The translations under genes and the position numbers were made by a program. 64,000 bases of DNA from Cellulosimicrobium cellulans (lineage in GTDB: Bacteria; Actinomycetota; Actinomycetes; Actinomycetales; Cellulomonadaceae). The stretch lies in contig NZ_JAFGYF010000006.1 of NCBI RefSeq assembly GCF_016921195.1, positions 62,001 through 126,000 on the forward strand, read 5' to 3'. This document shows positions 23,799 through 32,349 of this stretch, one piece after another. The notes under the pieces are model-generated. The model was given only the letters and a program-made list of their open reading frames with translations. It was not told the origin of the DNA and ran no database searches. Within the stretch, counting starts at the first letter, position 1, and every line of letters starts with the position of its first letter.

Positions 23799-23866
23799 CC
23801 CTGGCGGGCCTCTCGGGTGTGGCGGACGTCGCGCGCAACGGCGCGCCACGGCCGATCCCGCGCCAG

Positions 23867-23872
23867 TAGGCT
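23867..23872 (+). promoter_or_regulatory. -10 hexamer of leaderless lpd
   Basis: TAGGCT followed by 7 nt and the ATG at 23880, back-to-back with the leuS leader promoter about 70 nt away. Confidence 0.5.
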
Positions 23873-23879
23873 TGACGCC

Positions 23880-25286
23880 ATGGCATCCCACTACGACGTC
23901 GTCGTCCTCGGTGCAGGTCCCGGTGGTTACGTGGCCGCGATCCGTGCAGCCCAGCTGGGCCTGTCGGTCGCGGTCGTGGAGGAGAAGTACTGGGGTGGGG
24001 TGTGCCTCAACGTGGGCTGCATCCCGTCCAAGGCGCTCCTGCGCAACGCCGAGCTCGCGCACATCTTCACCCACGACGCGAAGACCTTCGGCATCTCCGG
24101 AGACGTCAGCTTCGACTTCGGTGCGGCGTTCGACCGTTCGCGCACCGTGGCGGAGGGGCGCGTCAAGGGCGTGCACTTCCTCATGAAGAAGAACAAGATC
24201 ACCGAGTACGACGGCCGCGGCACGTTCCGCGACGCGCACACGCTCGACGTGAAGCTCGCCGACGGCTCGACCGACCAGGTGACGTTCGACAACGTCATCA
24301 TCGCGACCGGCTCGAAGGTGCGCCTGCTCCCGGGCGTCGAGCTGTCCGAGAACGTCGTCACGTACGAGAAGCAGATCCTCACGCGCGACCTGCCGAAGTC
24401 GATCGCCATCGTCGGCGCCGGCGCGATCGGCATGGAGTTCGGCTACGTCCTCAAGAACTACGGCGTGGACGTCACGATCATCGAGTTCCTCGACCGGGCG
24501 CTGCCCAACGAGGACGCCGACGTGTCGAAGGAGATCGCCAAGCAGTACAAGAAGCTCGGCGTCAACCTCCTCACGTCGACCGCCGTCCAGACGGTCAAGG
24601 ACAACGGCACGGACGGCGTCACGGTCACCTACAAGGGCGTCAAGGACGACAAGCCGGGCGAGCTCGTCGTCGACAAGGTGCTCATGGCCGTCGGCTTCGC
24701 GCCCAACGTCGAGGGCTTCGGCCTCGAGAACACCGGCGTCCAGCTCACCGAGCGCGGCGCCATCGCGATCGACGACGTCATGCGCACCAACGTCGAGCAC
24801 ATCTACGCGATCGGCGACGTCACCGCGAAGCTCATGCTCGCGCACGTCGCGGAGGCGCAGGGCGTCGTCGCGGCAGAGACCATCGGTGGCGCCGAGACCC
24901 TCACGCTCGGCGACTACCGCATGATGCCGCGCGCGACGTTCTGCCAGCCGCAGGTCGCGAGCTTCGGCCTCACCGAGCAGCAGGCCCGCGACGAGGGCTA
25001 CAAGGTCAAGGTCGCGACCTTCCCGTTCATGGCGAACGGCAAGGCCCACGGCCTCGGCGACCCGACCGGCTTCGTCAAGCTCATCTCCGACGAGACCTAC
25101 GGCGAGCTCCTCGGCGGCCACCTCATCGGCCCCGACGTCTCCGAGATGCTGCCCGAGCTCACCCTCGCGCAGAAGTGGGACCTCACCGTCAACGAGGTGG
25201 CGCGCAACGTGCACACCCACCCGACGCTGTCCGAGGCCGTCCAGGAGTCGATCCACGGCCTCGCGGGGCACATGATCAACTTCTGA
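23880..25286 (+). CDS. lpd: Dihydrolipoyl dehydrogenase
   Basis: 468 residues. It is the E3 flavoprotein that reoxidises dihydrolipoamide with NAD+ in 2-oxoacid dehydrogenase and glycine cleavage complexes. FAD site '[19 protein letters not shown]' at the N-terminus, redox-active disulfide in '[13 protein letters not shown]' near residues 40-52, NAD site '[21 protein letters not shown]', and the C-terminal base pair His-Glu in 'HTHPTLSEA'. No E1 or E2 gene is nearby, so this is a stand-alone copy serving complexes elsewhere. Codon use is strongly biased to GC-ending codons with AAG for Lys, fitting high expression. A strong terminator follows. Confidence 0.96.
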   Translation: MASHYDVVVLGAGPGGYVAAIRAAQLGLSVAVVEEKYWGGVCLNVGCIPSKALLRNAELAHIFTHDAKTFGISGDVSFDFGAAFDRSRTVAEGRVKGVHFLMKKNKITEYDGRGTFRDAHTLDVKLADGSTDQVTFDNVIIATGSKVRLLPGVELSENVVTYEKQILTRDLPKSIAIVGAGAIGMEFGYVLKNYGVDVTIIEFLDRALPNEDADVSKEIAKQYKKLGVNLLTSTAVQTVKDNGTDGVTVTYKGVKDDKPGELVVDKVLMAVGFAPNVEGFGLENTGVQLTERGAIAIDDVMRTNVEHIYAIGDVTAKLMLAHVAEAQGVVAAETIGGAETLTLGDYRMMPRATFCQPQVASFGLTEQQARDEGYKVKVATFPFMANGKAHGLGDPTGFVKLISDETYGELLGGHLIGPDVSEMLPELTLAQKWDLTVNEVARNVHTHPTLSEAVQESIHGLAGHMINF

Positions 25287-25299
25287 TCCGTCCGAGGGC

Positions 25300-25319
25300 G
25301 GTCGCCCGGGCGGGCGACC
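25300..25319 (+). terminator. Hairpin shortly after lpd
   Basis: GGTCGCCC (25300-25307) pairs with GGGCGACC (25312-25319) around 4 nt, 13 nt after the lpd stop. It is followed by a stronger hairpin. Confidence 0.5.
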
Positions 25320-25330
25320 ACCGGTGCCGA

Positions 25331-25361
25331 GGCCCGGACCTGCGTCCCGCAGGTCCGGGCC
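25331..25361 (+). terminator. Strong intrinsic-type terminator of lpd
   Basis: GGCCCGGACCTGC (25331-25343) pairs perfectly with GCAGGTCCGGGCC (25349-25361); the loop is GTCCC. TTCGTCGTC follows, with no continuous T run. Confidence 0.8.
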
Positions 25362-25447
25362 TTCGTCGTCGAACGGGGCCTCGGGTCCCCCGGGAGAGCT
25401 ACCCGGGCTGCTCGCCTGCGGGCGATTCGCTCGCGGTCGCGACTTCC

Positions 25448-25453
25448 TAGCGT
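25448..25453 (+). promoter_or_regulatory. Candidate -10 for the CPBP/two-component unit
   Basis: TAGCGT about 48 nt before the protease-like gene start, leaving room for a leader with a GGAG ribosome-binding site. Confidence 0.4.
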
Positions 25454-25500
25454 TGCTGCTGGTCGCCGATCCGGGCGGCCGCGCAGCGACGGAGGCGATC

Positions 25501-26367
25501 ATGAGCACGACGACCACGGAACCCCGACCGGACACCCTCGACACCGGCGGCGGCCCGGTAGCCCGCCTCCTGCGGCACCCCCTGACCTGGATGCTGATCG
25601 GCGTGGTCGGCGTCGGCGTCGTCGCCGGCCCGACGGCGTCGGCCGAGCCGTTCCTGCTGCTCCCCGTGCTGGGCGCGGCGCTCGCGGTCGTCGTCTACCG
25701 GGTGGTCATGCGGTTCGTCGCCCGACGCCGCACGCCTGAGATCGCGGCCCGCCGCGCCGTGCCGGAGGCCCTGCTGGGCGCGGCGCTCGGGCTCGGCTTC
25801 GTGGCGGTGTCCGCGGCCGTCGTCACGGCCCTCGGCGGCTACACGTTCCGCATCGCCGACGTCGACCTCCTCGCGGTCGTGGCTCCCATCCTCGCGGTCA
25901 CCGTGGGCGCGGCCGTGACGGAGGAGCTCATGTTCCGCGGCTTCGCGCTCCAGGCGCTGGAGCGTGTGCTCGGCAGCTGGGCCGCGCTCGCGGTCACGGC
26001 CCTGTTCTTCGGCCTGACGCACCTGTTCAACCCGGGCGCGACCCCGTGGAGCGCGCTGGCGATCGCGATCGAGGCCGGCGGGCTGCTGGGCGCCGCGTTC
26101 CTCTGGCGCCGCAACCTCTGGTTCGTCATCGGCCTGCACCTCGCCTGGAACGCCACGGTGGCGCTGCTCGGCATCCCCGTCTCGGGCCACGCGGCCCCGG
26201 GCCTGCTGGTCGCGGACGTCGCAGGGCCGAGCATCCTGACGGGCGGCGCCTTCGGCATCGAGGGTTCGCTGGTGACCGTGACGATCGGTGCGCTGATCGC
26301 CGTCCCGATGCTCGTCCTCGCGCGCCGCCGTGGGACGCTGCTCCCCGCCCGCGGCCGTCGCCCGTAG
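25501..26367 (+). CDS. CPBP-family (CAAX protease/bacteriocin-processing-like) intramembrane metalloprotease
   Basis: 288 residues and about eight membrane segments. The three CPBP motifs are intact: Glu-Glu in 'TEELMFRG', 'LFFGLTHLF' (FxxxH) and 'GLHLAWNAT' (HxxxN). These residues form the glutamate/histidine active site facing the membrane interior. Members process prenylated peptides or act in bacteriocin self-protection in other phyla; no such partner is here. The ATG at 25501 has GGAGG 6-10 nt upstream. The next gene, a histidine kinase, starts 9 nt after the stop but has its own -10 inside the end of this gene, so the three genes are functionally linked but separately started. Confidence 0.88.
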   Translation: MSTTTTEPRPDTLDTGGGPVARLLRHPLTWMLIGVVGVGVVAGPTASAEPFLLLPVLGAALAVVVYRVVMRFVARRRTPEIAARRAVPEALLGAALGLGFVAVSAAVVTALGGYTFRIADVDLLAVVAPILAVTVGAAVTEELMFRGFALQALERVLGSWAALAVTALFFGLTHLFNPGATPWSALAIAIEAGGLLGAAFLWRRNLWFVIGLHLAWNATVALLGIPVSGHAAPGLLVADVAGPSILTGGAFGIEGSLVTVTIGALIAVPMLVLARRRGTLLPARGRRP

Positions 26368-26370
26368 GCT
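26365..26370 (+). promoter_or_regulatory. -10 hexamer of leaderless histidine kinase gene
   Basis: TAGGCT overlapping the stop of the CPBP gene, 6 nt before the GTG at 26377. Confidence 0.5.
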
Positions 26371-26376
26371 CGGGCC

Positions 26377-27636
26377 GTGCCCGTCAACCTCGTCCTCGAC
26401 CGGGCCTCGCTCACCGGCCGGACGCCTGGACGGTGGCGAGCGAGCCGGCAGGACGCCCTGGACGCCTCGCTCGCGGTCGCGCTCGCCGTGCTCGGGTTCG
26501 TCCCGACGCTCTCGGCGATCGGCGTCGAGCTCGGGGACCTGCCGGAGCGGCCGACGGACGCGCTGGCCGTGACGCTGGTCCTCGCGCAGTGCCTGCCCCT
26601 CGCGGTCCGCCGTCGCAGTCCCGCGACGTGCCTCGCCGTCGTCGGGGCGGCGTTCGCGGCGGACCAGGTCCTGTCGTACCCGCCGTCGTTCGCGAGCGTG
26701 GGCCTCTACGTCGCGCTGTACACCGCCGGAGCGCACCTGGTGCGATTCCGACGGAGCGTCGCCACCCTGGCGACCGGGGGCTACGTCATCCTCGCGACGG
26801 CGCTGACCGGTCTGGGTTCGCCCAACCGGCTGCCGGTGTTCCTCGCCTTCTACCTCGTCCTGGTGGTGATCTGGTTGGCCGGCACGGGAGTGCGCCGCCG
26901 GCGTGCCGAGGAGGCCGAGCGCCGACGTCTGGCCGCCGCCGTGGCGACGTCCCAGGAGCGCGCTCGGATCGCCCGGGAGCTGCACGACGTCGTGACGCAC
27001 CACGTGACGGCGATGGTCGTACAGGCCGACGCCGCGCAGTTCCTCCTGTCCGCGGCGCCCGACCGCGCGGCCGAGGGGCTCGTCGCGATCAGCGGCACCG
27101 GGCGGCGCGCCCTGATCGAGCTCCGGCACCTGCTGGGCGTGCTCGAGGCCACGGGAGAGTCGGCACCCGCGGAGCGGGCACCCGTGCTCGGCCGCGTGGG
27201 CGACCTCGTCGAGCAGGCCCGCCGGTCGGGTCAGCCGGTGGAGTGGGCCGAGGAGGAGGGCGGACGGCGTGACCTGCCCGACGCCGTCGGGCTCGCCGCC
27301 TACCGGGTCGTGCAGGAGGGTCTCACCAACGCGCTCAAGCACGCCCCCCGGCGGCCGACCACCGTCCGCGTACGGCACGACACCGAGCACCTCGTGGCCG
27401 AGGTGACCACCGGCGGACCCGCCCCGTCGGACGGTCCGTCGGTCGCGACGTCGGGCAGCTCGGCGCCGGGGGTGCCCGCGACCGCGGGGGTGGCGGCACC
27501 GGCCGGCCGGGGGCTCGCCGGCCTGCGCGAACGTGTCCGCGTCCTCGACGGCGACCTGGAGACCGGCCCGACGCCCGACGGGGGCTTCCGCGTGCGGGCC
27601 CGGATCCCCACCGCCCCGACCAGGAGCCGTTCATGA
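26377..27636 (+). CDS. NarL-family sensor histidine kinase (HisKA_3)
   Basis: 419 residues. About four to five membrane segments (residues 25-165) form the sensor, with little outside the membrane. A short coiled linker leads to the HisKA_3 dimerisation domain with the phospho-accepting His in 'RIARELHDVVTHHVTAMVVQ' (about residue 205). The ATPase domain follows, with 'YRVVQEGLTNALKHAP' (N box) and 'GRGLAGLRERVRVLDGD' (G box). A Gly/Ser/Pro insertion (about 348-372) splits the ATPase domain and is unusual. The stop overlaps the response regulator start by 4 nt. The signal is unknown; adjacency to a CPBP protease suggests an envelope signal. Confidence 0.93.
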   Translation: MPVNLVLDRASLTGRTPGRWRASRQDALDASLAVALAVLGFVPTLSAIGVELGDLPERPTDALAVTLVLAQCLPLAVRRRSPATCLAVVGAAFAADQVLSYPPSFASVGLYVALYTAGAHLVRFRRSVATLATGGYVILATALTGLGSPNRLPVFLAFYLVLVVIWLAGTGVRRRRAEEAERRRLAAAVATSQERARIARELHDVVTHHVTAMVVQADAAQFLLSAAPDRAAEGLVAISGTGRRALIELRHLLGVLEATGESAPAERAPVLGRVGDLVEQARRSGQPVEWAEEEGGRRDLPDAVGLAAYRVVQEGLTNALKHAPRRPTTVRVRHDTEHLVAEVTTGGPAPSDGPSVATSGSSAPGVPATAGVAAPAGRGLAGLRERVRVLDGDLETGPTPDGGFRVRARIPTAPTRSRS

Positions 27637-28337
27637 CCGTCTCGCCGGCGCCGTCACGACCCCCGATCCGCGTCCTGGTCTGCGAGGACCAAGAGCTGGT
27701 CCGGGTCGGCTACGTCACGATCTTCTCCGCGCAGTCCGACATGGAGGTCGTCGGTGAGGCGGAGGACGGCCGAGCAGCCGTCGAGGCCGCGCGACGGCTG
27801 CGACCCGACGTCGTGGTCATGGACGTCCGGATGCCCGTGCTCGACGGCATCGAGGCGACGCGGCAGATCGCGGGGCCCGGCGTCGAGACACCGGCCAAGG
27901 TGCTCATGGTGACCACCTTCAACGTCGACGAGTACGTCTACGAGGCGCTGCGCGCCGGGGCGAGCGGGTTCCTGCTCAAGGACGCCCCTCCCGCCGAGCT
28001 GGTCGACGGCATCCGGACGATCGCGCGGGGCGAGTCCTTGCTGGCCCCGACCGTCACGCGCGCCCTCATCGGCCGCTACGCCGAGCGTGTGCGGCCGACC
28101 GACACCTCCCGCCCCGCGAGGGACGAGGTCGTGCGCAGCCTGACCCCGCGCGAGCTCGAGGTGCTCGAGCAGCTCGCTGCCGGGCTGTCCAACGCCGAGA
28201 TCGCGCGAGAGCTCGTCATCACACCGGAGACGGTCAAGACCTACGTGTCCCGGATCCTGGCCAAGCTGGGTCTGCGGGACAGGGTGCAGGCGGTCGTGCT
28301 CGCCCACCGGGTGGGTCTGGTGTCGGCGGGGGAGTAG
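27633..28337 (+). CDS. NarL/LuxR-type response regulator
   Basis: 234 residues. The receiver domain (about 8-130) has the phospho-accepting Asp in 'PDVVVMDVRMPVLDG', acidic residues in 'VLVCEDQEL' and the Lys in 'GFLLKDAPP'. The C-terminal LuxR helix-turn-helix (about 165-230) has 'LTPRELEVLEQLAAGLSNAEIARELVI' and 'ETVKTYVSRILAKLGLRDR'. Its ATG overlaps the kinase stop (ATGA), so the pair is translationally coupled. The regulator likely controls the upstream CPBP gene or its own operon; no target site could be identified. Confidence 0.93.
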   Translation: MTVSPAPSRPPIRVLVCEDQELVRVGYVTIFSAQSDMEVVGEAEDGRAAVEAARRLRPDVVVMDVRMPVLDGIEATRQIAGPGVETPAKVLMVTTFNVDEYVYEALRAGASGFLLKDAPPAELVDGIRTIARGESLLAPTVTRALIGRYAERVRPTDTSRPARDEVVRSLTPRELEVLEQLAAGLSNAEIARELVITPETVKTYVSRILAKLGLRDRVQAVVLAHRVGLVSAGE

Positions 28338-28404
28338 GTGGAGCCGCGGCGCGAGGCGTTGCGCGACGGCGCGCTGCGAGCGGGCGGCACCGCGCTCATG
28401 CTGG

Positions 28405-28421
28405 ACGTTCCGCCGAAACGT
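28405..28421. promoter_or_regulatory. Palindrome upstream of the SDR gene
   Basis: ACGTTCCGCCGAAACGT is an inverted repeat with one mismatched pair, ending 17 nt before the SDR start codon and close to its ribosome-binding site. It could be an operator or a small RNA hairpin. Confidence 0.4.
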
Positions 28422-28438
28422 CGACAGGGGAGCCGTAC

Positions 28439-29329
28439 ATGTCCGACCAGACCACGCCCCAGGACCCGACCACGCAGCAGCCGCAGCCCGAGCAGCCCGC
28501 GGACCAGCTGGAGCCGCCCGGCCGCACGGGCGACATGTCCCAGGAGCCCGACCACGGGGAGTCCACGTACCGAGGATCGGGCCGGCTCGAGGGCAAGCGC
28601 GCACTGATCACCGGGGGCGACTCCGGCATCGGCCGCGCGGTCGCCATCGCGTTCGCGCGCGAGGGCGCCGACGTGGCGATCTCGTACCTCCCGGACGAGG
28701 AGGAGGACGCCCGGACGACCGCCCGGTGGGTCGAGGACGCGGGCCGCACGGCCGTCCTGCTGCCGGGCGACATCCGCGACGAGGAGTTCTGCCGGCAGCT
28801 CGTCTCCGACGCCGTCGCGGGCCTGGGCGGCCTCGACGTCCTCGTGAACAACGCCGCGTACCAGATGTCGCAGGACGAGGGCCTGCGGGGGATCACGACC
28901 GACCAGCTCGACCGCGTCCTGAAGACCAACGTCTACGCGCTGTTCTGGATCACGAAGGCCGCGCTCGACCACCTGCCGCGCGGCGGGGCGATCGTCAACA
29001 CCACGTCCGTGCAGGCGTTCGAGCCGAGCCCGCAGCTGCTCGACTACGCCACCACCAAGGCCGCGATCCTCAACTTCACCAAGGGCCTGGCGCAGCAGCT
29101 CGCGCCGGAAGGCATCCGCGTCAACGCGGTGGCGCCCGGACCGATCTGGACGCCCCTCATCCCGGCCACGATGCCGGAGGAGAAGGTCGAGCAGTTCGGC
29201 GCCGACACGCCGCTGGGCCGCGCCGGGCAGCCCGCCGAGCTCGCGCCGGCGTACGTGTTCTTCGCGTCGCAGGAGTCCAGCTACATCACCGGCGACCGCA
29301 TCGGCGTGACCGGCGGCAGGCTGCTGTAG
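28439..29329 (+). CDS. Short-chain dehydrogenase/reductase, general-stress type
   Basis: 296 residues. A disordered Gln/Pro-rich lead of about 45 residues and then 'GRLEGKRALITGGDSGIGRAVAIAFAREGADV' (TGxxxGIG NAD(P)-binding motif, about residues 50-80). The catalytic set is visible: Asn in 'VLVNNAAYQ', Ser in 'VNTTSVQAF', Tyr and Lys in 'LDYATTKAA' (YxxxK). The long lead and 'YRGSGRLEGK' are typical of the YghA/YdaD-like SDRs linked to general stress. The ATG follows AGGGGAG by 6-7 nt. It lies 101 nt after the response regulator and may be one of its targets. Confidence 0.9.
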   Translation: MSDQTTPQDPTTQQPQPEQPADQLEPPGRTGDMSQEPDHGESTYRGSGRLEGKRALITGGDSGIGRAVAIAFAREGADVAISYLPDEEEDARTTARWVEDAGRTAVLLPGDIRDEEFCRQLVSDAVAGLGGLDVLVNNAAYQMSQDEGLRGITTDQLDRVLKTNVYALFWITKAALDHLPRGGAIVNTTSVQAFEPSPQLLDYATTKAAILNFTKGLAQQLAPEGIRVNAVAPGPIWTPLIPATMPEEKVEQFGADTPLGRAGQPAELAPAYVFFASQESSYITGDRIGVTGGRLL

Positions 29330-29401
29330 AGCCTCGACGGATCACCGGGCACGACCGCGGGCCGGCGGCACGTCTACCGCCGGCCCGCCGTCGTGGAACG
29401 G

Positions 29402-30763
29402 TCAGCCGCAGGCGACGCCGTTGAGCGCGAAGCCGGTCGGTGCCGGGTGGGTTCCTGCCGTCGCGGTCGCGCCGTTGAAGCCGAACGTGACCGACTGCCC
29501 CGGCGCGATGCTCGACTGCCACGCCGGGTGCGCCGCCGTGACGGTGCTCCCGTCCTGGCTCACCACGGCGCTCCAGCCGGGCTCGTCCACCGTCTGTCCG
29601 CCCGGGTAGGCGAACGTGACCGACCAGCCGTTCACCGGGGCGGTCGACGTGTTGGTCACGGTGACCGACGCGGTGAACCCGGTGCTGTTGCCGCCCCACG
29701 AGGACGCGGAGTAGTCGACCTCGCAGGCGCCGGGCGGCTCCGGCGTCACGTCGTCCTCCAGGGTGGTGAACGTGACGGAACGCGTGGTCGAGACGGCGCC
29801 GGAGTGGTCGTTGCGCGACCGGACGTCGACCGTGTAGGCGGTGCCGGGTTCCAGGCCGGTGAGGTCGACCATGGGCGACCCGTCGGTGCTCGCGATCACC
29901 TCGCCGGTCGCGGGATCGAGCACGTCGTACCCGGTGACGCACCCGGACTCGGCCGCGCCCCACATGACGTGCGCGCTGCTCGAGGTGACGGACATGGCCA
30001 TGACGGACCCCGGGGCACCCGGCGCCTCGTCCGGGCACGCGGGCTCGGTCGGCTCGCCGCCGTCGTCGCCGATCCCCGTGACCTCGCCGTCGCCGCCGTC
30101 GAACGCGACGTCGGAGCACGAGTAGAAGTTCTCGTTGCTGTCCGAGCGGACCCAGTGGGTGAAGATCATGTGGTCGCCGCTGCGGTCGGCGGGAAGCGTG
30201 ACGTCCCAGTAGTAGTAGTTCAGCCCGCCGGGCCCACCGTTGGCGGGCGGATCGGTCACGGAGTCGACGAGCTCGAGATCGCTCCACGCGAGCGGGCTGC
30301 CGGGGTCCCAGCCCTCCTTGGTGACGTACACGTCGAACCGACCCGGGTGCGCGGCCCAGTTGTTGTGCTGGAACTGGTACGTCTCCCCGGCGGTCAGGTG
30401 GGTCCGCGGCCAGTCGTCCCGCACGGCGTTGAACCCGCTGAAGTCGTACGGGCCGCGACCCCCGCCGTCGCAGATCTGACCGTCGGGGATGTAGCCCGCG
30501 GTCCGTCCCGCGCCGTTCGAGTCGAGGTTCCCGAACCAGTTGTAGAAGGCCGAGGTCCCGCTGACGGCGTAGGCGTTCGCGCACGCCGGGTTCTGCGGGT
30601 CCACCTGACCGTTGCCCGTCTGGCCGTCCACCCAGCACAGGTACTGACGGCTCCCCGGGAACACCTCCGCCCCGTGCGCCGCGGCGGGGGAAGGTGGCGA
30701 GGCCGCCACGAGGCCTGCCGCGCCGAGGACCACCGCGGCGGCCCACGCTGCAATGCGTCGCAT
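29402..30763 (-). CDS. Secreted AA10 lytic polysaccharide monooxygenase with FnIII and CBM2
   Basis: 453 residues. A Sec signal (residues 1-29, ending PAAA) would be cut before His30, giving the N-terminal His of the copper histidine brace. The second brace His is His139 (NNWAAHPGRF) and the axial Phe is in 'SCSDVAF'. AA10 catalytic domain about 30-222, a Glu/Pro linker, an FnIII domain about 247-337, and a CBM2 about 350-453 with Trp in 'SSWGGN', 'NGWSVTF' and 'PAWQSS' and flanking Cys (GACEV, NGVAC). It cleaves cellulose or chitin by C1 or C4 oxidation; CBM2 favours cellulose. Ribosome-binding site AAGGAG. A LacI-like operator lies 75 nt upstream. Confidence 0.96.
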   Translation of the reverse strand: MRRIAAWAAAVVLGAAGLVAASPPSPAAAHGAEVFPGSRQYLCWVDGQTGNGQVDPQNPACANAYAVSGTSAFYNWFGNLDSNGAGRTAGYIPDGQICDGGGRGPYDFSGFNAVRDDWPRTHLTAGETYQFQHNNWAAHPGRFDVYVTKEGWDPGSPLAWSDLELVDSVTDPPANGGPGGLNYYYWDVTLPADRSGDHMIFTHWVRSDSNENFYSCSDVAFDGGDGEVTGIGDDGGEPTEPACPDEAPGAPGSVMAMSVTSSSAHVMWGAAESGCVTGYDVLDPATGEVIASTDGSPMVDLTGLEPGTAYTVDVRSRNDHSGAVSTTRSVTFTTLEDDVTPEPPGACEVDYSASSWGGNSTGFTASVTVTNTSTAPVNGWSVTFAYPGGQTVDEPGWSAVVSQDGSTVTAAHPAWQSSIAPGQSVTFGFNGATATAGTHPAPTGFALNGVACG

Positions 30764-30837
30764 CTCTCCAGCTCCTTTGCTCTCGGACGTCGAACACGGC
30801 GACGATGCCCGACGACGAGCCGCTGCGGTACCGACCT

Positions 30838-30845
30838 AATCGATT
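30838..30845. promoter_or_regulatory. LacI-type operator candidate upstream of the LPMO gene
   Basis: AATCGATT, a perfect 8-bp palindrome with the central CG and outer AA/TT of many LacI/GalR-family operators, 75 nt upstream of the LPMO start and 113 nt from the divergent deaminase gene. Sugar-responsive repression is inferred from family knowledge. Confidence 0.35.
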
Positions 30846-30957
30846 CGGTTCGGCCGGGTCCCGCCCGACGCCGCGTCACGACCTCGCGCGCGGGCGGCCC
30901 TCCGCCGTCGGGCAGGGGAGGATAGGGAGGGGGGACACCGACCCGAGAAGGAGACCC

Positions 30958-31998
30958 ATGCCCGCGCCCACGACGCCCACCCGCGAGTTCGTCACCGGCC
31001 TGCCGAAGGCGGAGCTGCACCTGCACCTGGAGGGCACGCTGGAGCCCGACCTCAAGCTGCGCCTCGCGCAGCGGAACGGCATCGACATCGGCCAGTCGAC
31101 GGTCGAGGAGGTGCGCGCGACGTACGCGTTCGACTCCCTGACGAGCTTTCTCGCCGTGTACTACCCGGCGATGGAGGTGCTGCAGACCGCGGACGACTTC
31201 TACGAGCTCGCGGACGCCTACCTCGCCCGCGCGGCCGCCGACGGGGTGAAGCACGCCGAGATGTTCTTCGACCCGCAGGCGCACACGTCGCGCGGCGTGC
31301 CGTTCGAGGCCGTCGTCACCGGCTACCACCGCGCCGCGGCCGAGGCGCCGAGCAAGCACGGCGTCGACGCGCACCTCGTCCTGTGCTTCCTGCGCGACCA
31401 CTCCGCCGAGAGCGCGGCCGAGACGCTCGAGGCGTCGTTGCCGTTCCGGGACAAGATCCTGGGCGTCGGGCTCGACTCGGACGAGCGCGACAACCCGCCG
31501 CAGAAGTTCGCCGACGTGTTCGCGCGCGCCCGCGAGCTCGGGTACCGGCTGACGATGCACTGCGACATCGACCAGGTCGGCAGCATCGACAACATCCGGA
31601 CCGTGCTCGACGAGATCGGCGTGGACCGCGTGGACCACGGGACGAACGTCGTGGAGGACCCGGCGCTCGTCGACGTCGTGCGCGAGCGCGGGCTGGGCCT
31701 CACGACGTGCCCGATCTCGAACTCGTTCGTCACCGACGACATGAAGGCGACCGAGATCGCGGGCCTGCTGCGCTCGGGCGTGCGCGTCACCGTGAACTCC
31801 GACGACCCGGCGTACTTCGGCGGCTACGTGGCCGACAACTACGTGGCGCTCGCGGAGGCGGCAGGGCTGACGACGCAGGAGGTCGTGCAGCTCGCGAAGA
31901 ACTCGTTCGAGGCGTCGTGGCTGGGCGACTCGCAGCGTGCGGCCTACCTCGCCGAGATCGACAGGTACGTCGCCGCGTTCGACGCGACCGCCGTCTGA
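30958..31998 (+). CDS. Adenosine deaminase-like (adenosine/adenine deaminase family) metal-dependent hydrolase
   Basis: 346 residues in the adenyl-deaminase amidohydrolase fold. Zinc ligands: His-x-His in 'KAELHLHLEGT', His in 'YRLTMHCD', His in 'RVDHGTNVVED' and Asp in 'TVNSDDPAYFGGY'. The Glu in 'HCDIDQVGSIDNIR' is at a shifted position compared with classical adenosine deaminases (HAGE), which points to the adenine deaminase-like branch (YAL-type); I would not name the substrate. The ATG follows AAGGAG by 6 nt. It is divergent from the LPMO gene. The longer frame back to 30694 is not family-like. Confidence 0.85.
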   Translation: MPAPTTPTREFVTGLPKAELHLHLEGTLEPDLKLRLAQRNGIDIGQSTVEEVRATYAFDSLTSFLAVYYPAMEVLQTADDFYELADAYLARAAADGVKHAEMFFDPQAHTSRGVPFEAVVTGYHRAAAEAPSKHGVDAHLVLCFLRDHSAESAAETLEASLPFRDKILGVGLDSDERDNPPQKFADVFARARELGYRLTMHCDIDQVGSIDNIRTVLDEIGVDRVDHGTNVVEDPALVDVVRERGLGLTTCPISNSFVTDDMKATEIAGLLRSGVRVTVNSDDPAYFGGYVADNYVALAEAAGLTTQEVVQLAKNSFEASWLGDSQRAAYLAEIDRYVAAFDATAV

Positions 31999-32010
31999 CC
32001 CGGTCTCCCG

Positions 32011-32123
32011 GACCGCCGAGGCAGAGCCCTGGACCGCCGAGGGAGAGGCGTGGTCGTGACCAGGGCTCTACCTCGCGGGACCAGGGCTCTACCTCGCGCG
32101 GCCAGGGTTGTCCCTCGCGGTCC
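32011..32123. repeat. Short-motif repeat array, copy 2 (two forward, three reverse units)
   Basis: Forward units at 32011-32031 and 32032-32052 (GACCGCCGAGG core) and reverse units at 32058-32078, 32079-32100 and 32101-32123 (ACCAGGGCTCTACCTCGCG core). The architecture matches the array at 8550-8660. It starts 12 nt after the deaminase stop and may fold into a terminator-like structure. Confidence 0.6.
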
Positions 32124-32168
32124 CGGACTCCCGTCCCGTGAAGGGGTACCGGGGAGTAACGTGTCGGG

Positions 32169-32223
32169 GACGGCCGCCGCCGTCGTCTCGGCGGCGAGCA
32201 CCCCCGCAGGGGGTGAATAATCT
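32169..32223 (+). promoter_or_regulatory. murA upstream region: palindromes and candidate -10
   Basis: GACGGC-CGCC-GCCGTC (32169-32184) and the perfect palindrome CACCCCC-GCA-GGGGGTG (32199-32215) precede TAATCT (32218-32223), the best -10 for murA. This leaves a leader of about 120 nt. Apart from this and the repeat array I see nothing else between the deaminase and murA. Confidence 0.4.
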
Positions 32224-32349
32224 CCGGGTGCCGCACGTTGGCACGCACGGGACCCGCGCGCGCGGAAACGGCCGTCCGCGGCCCCGCACGCGGGCCCCTG
32301 CCCGCAGGGGCACCACGATCATCGGCTGGCGAGAGGGCGACCAGAGCTC

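Noticed and set aside
23595-23800. T-box leader for leuS
   Set aside because: No T-box sequence (TGGNACC-type) or specifier-loop arrangement is visible; a Leu-codon leader peptide explains the region better.
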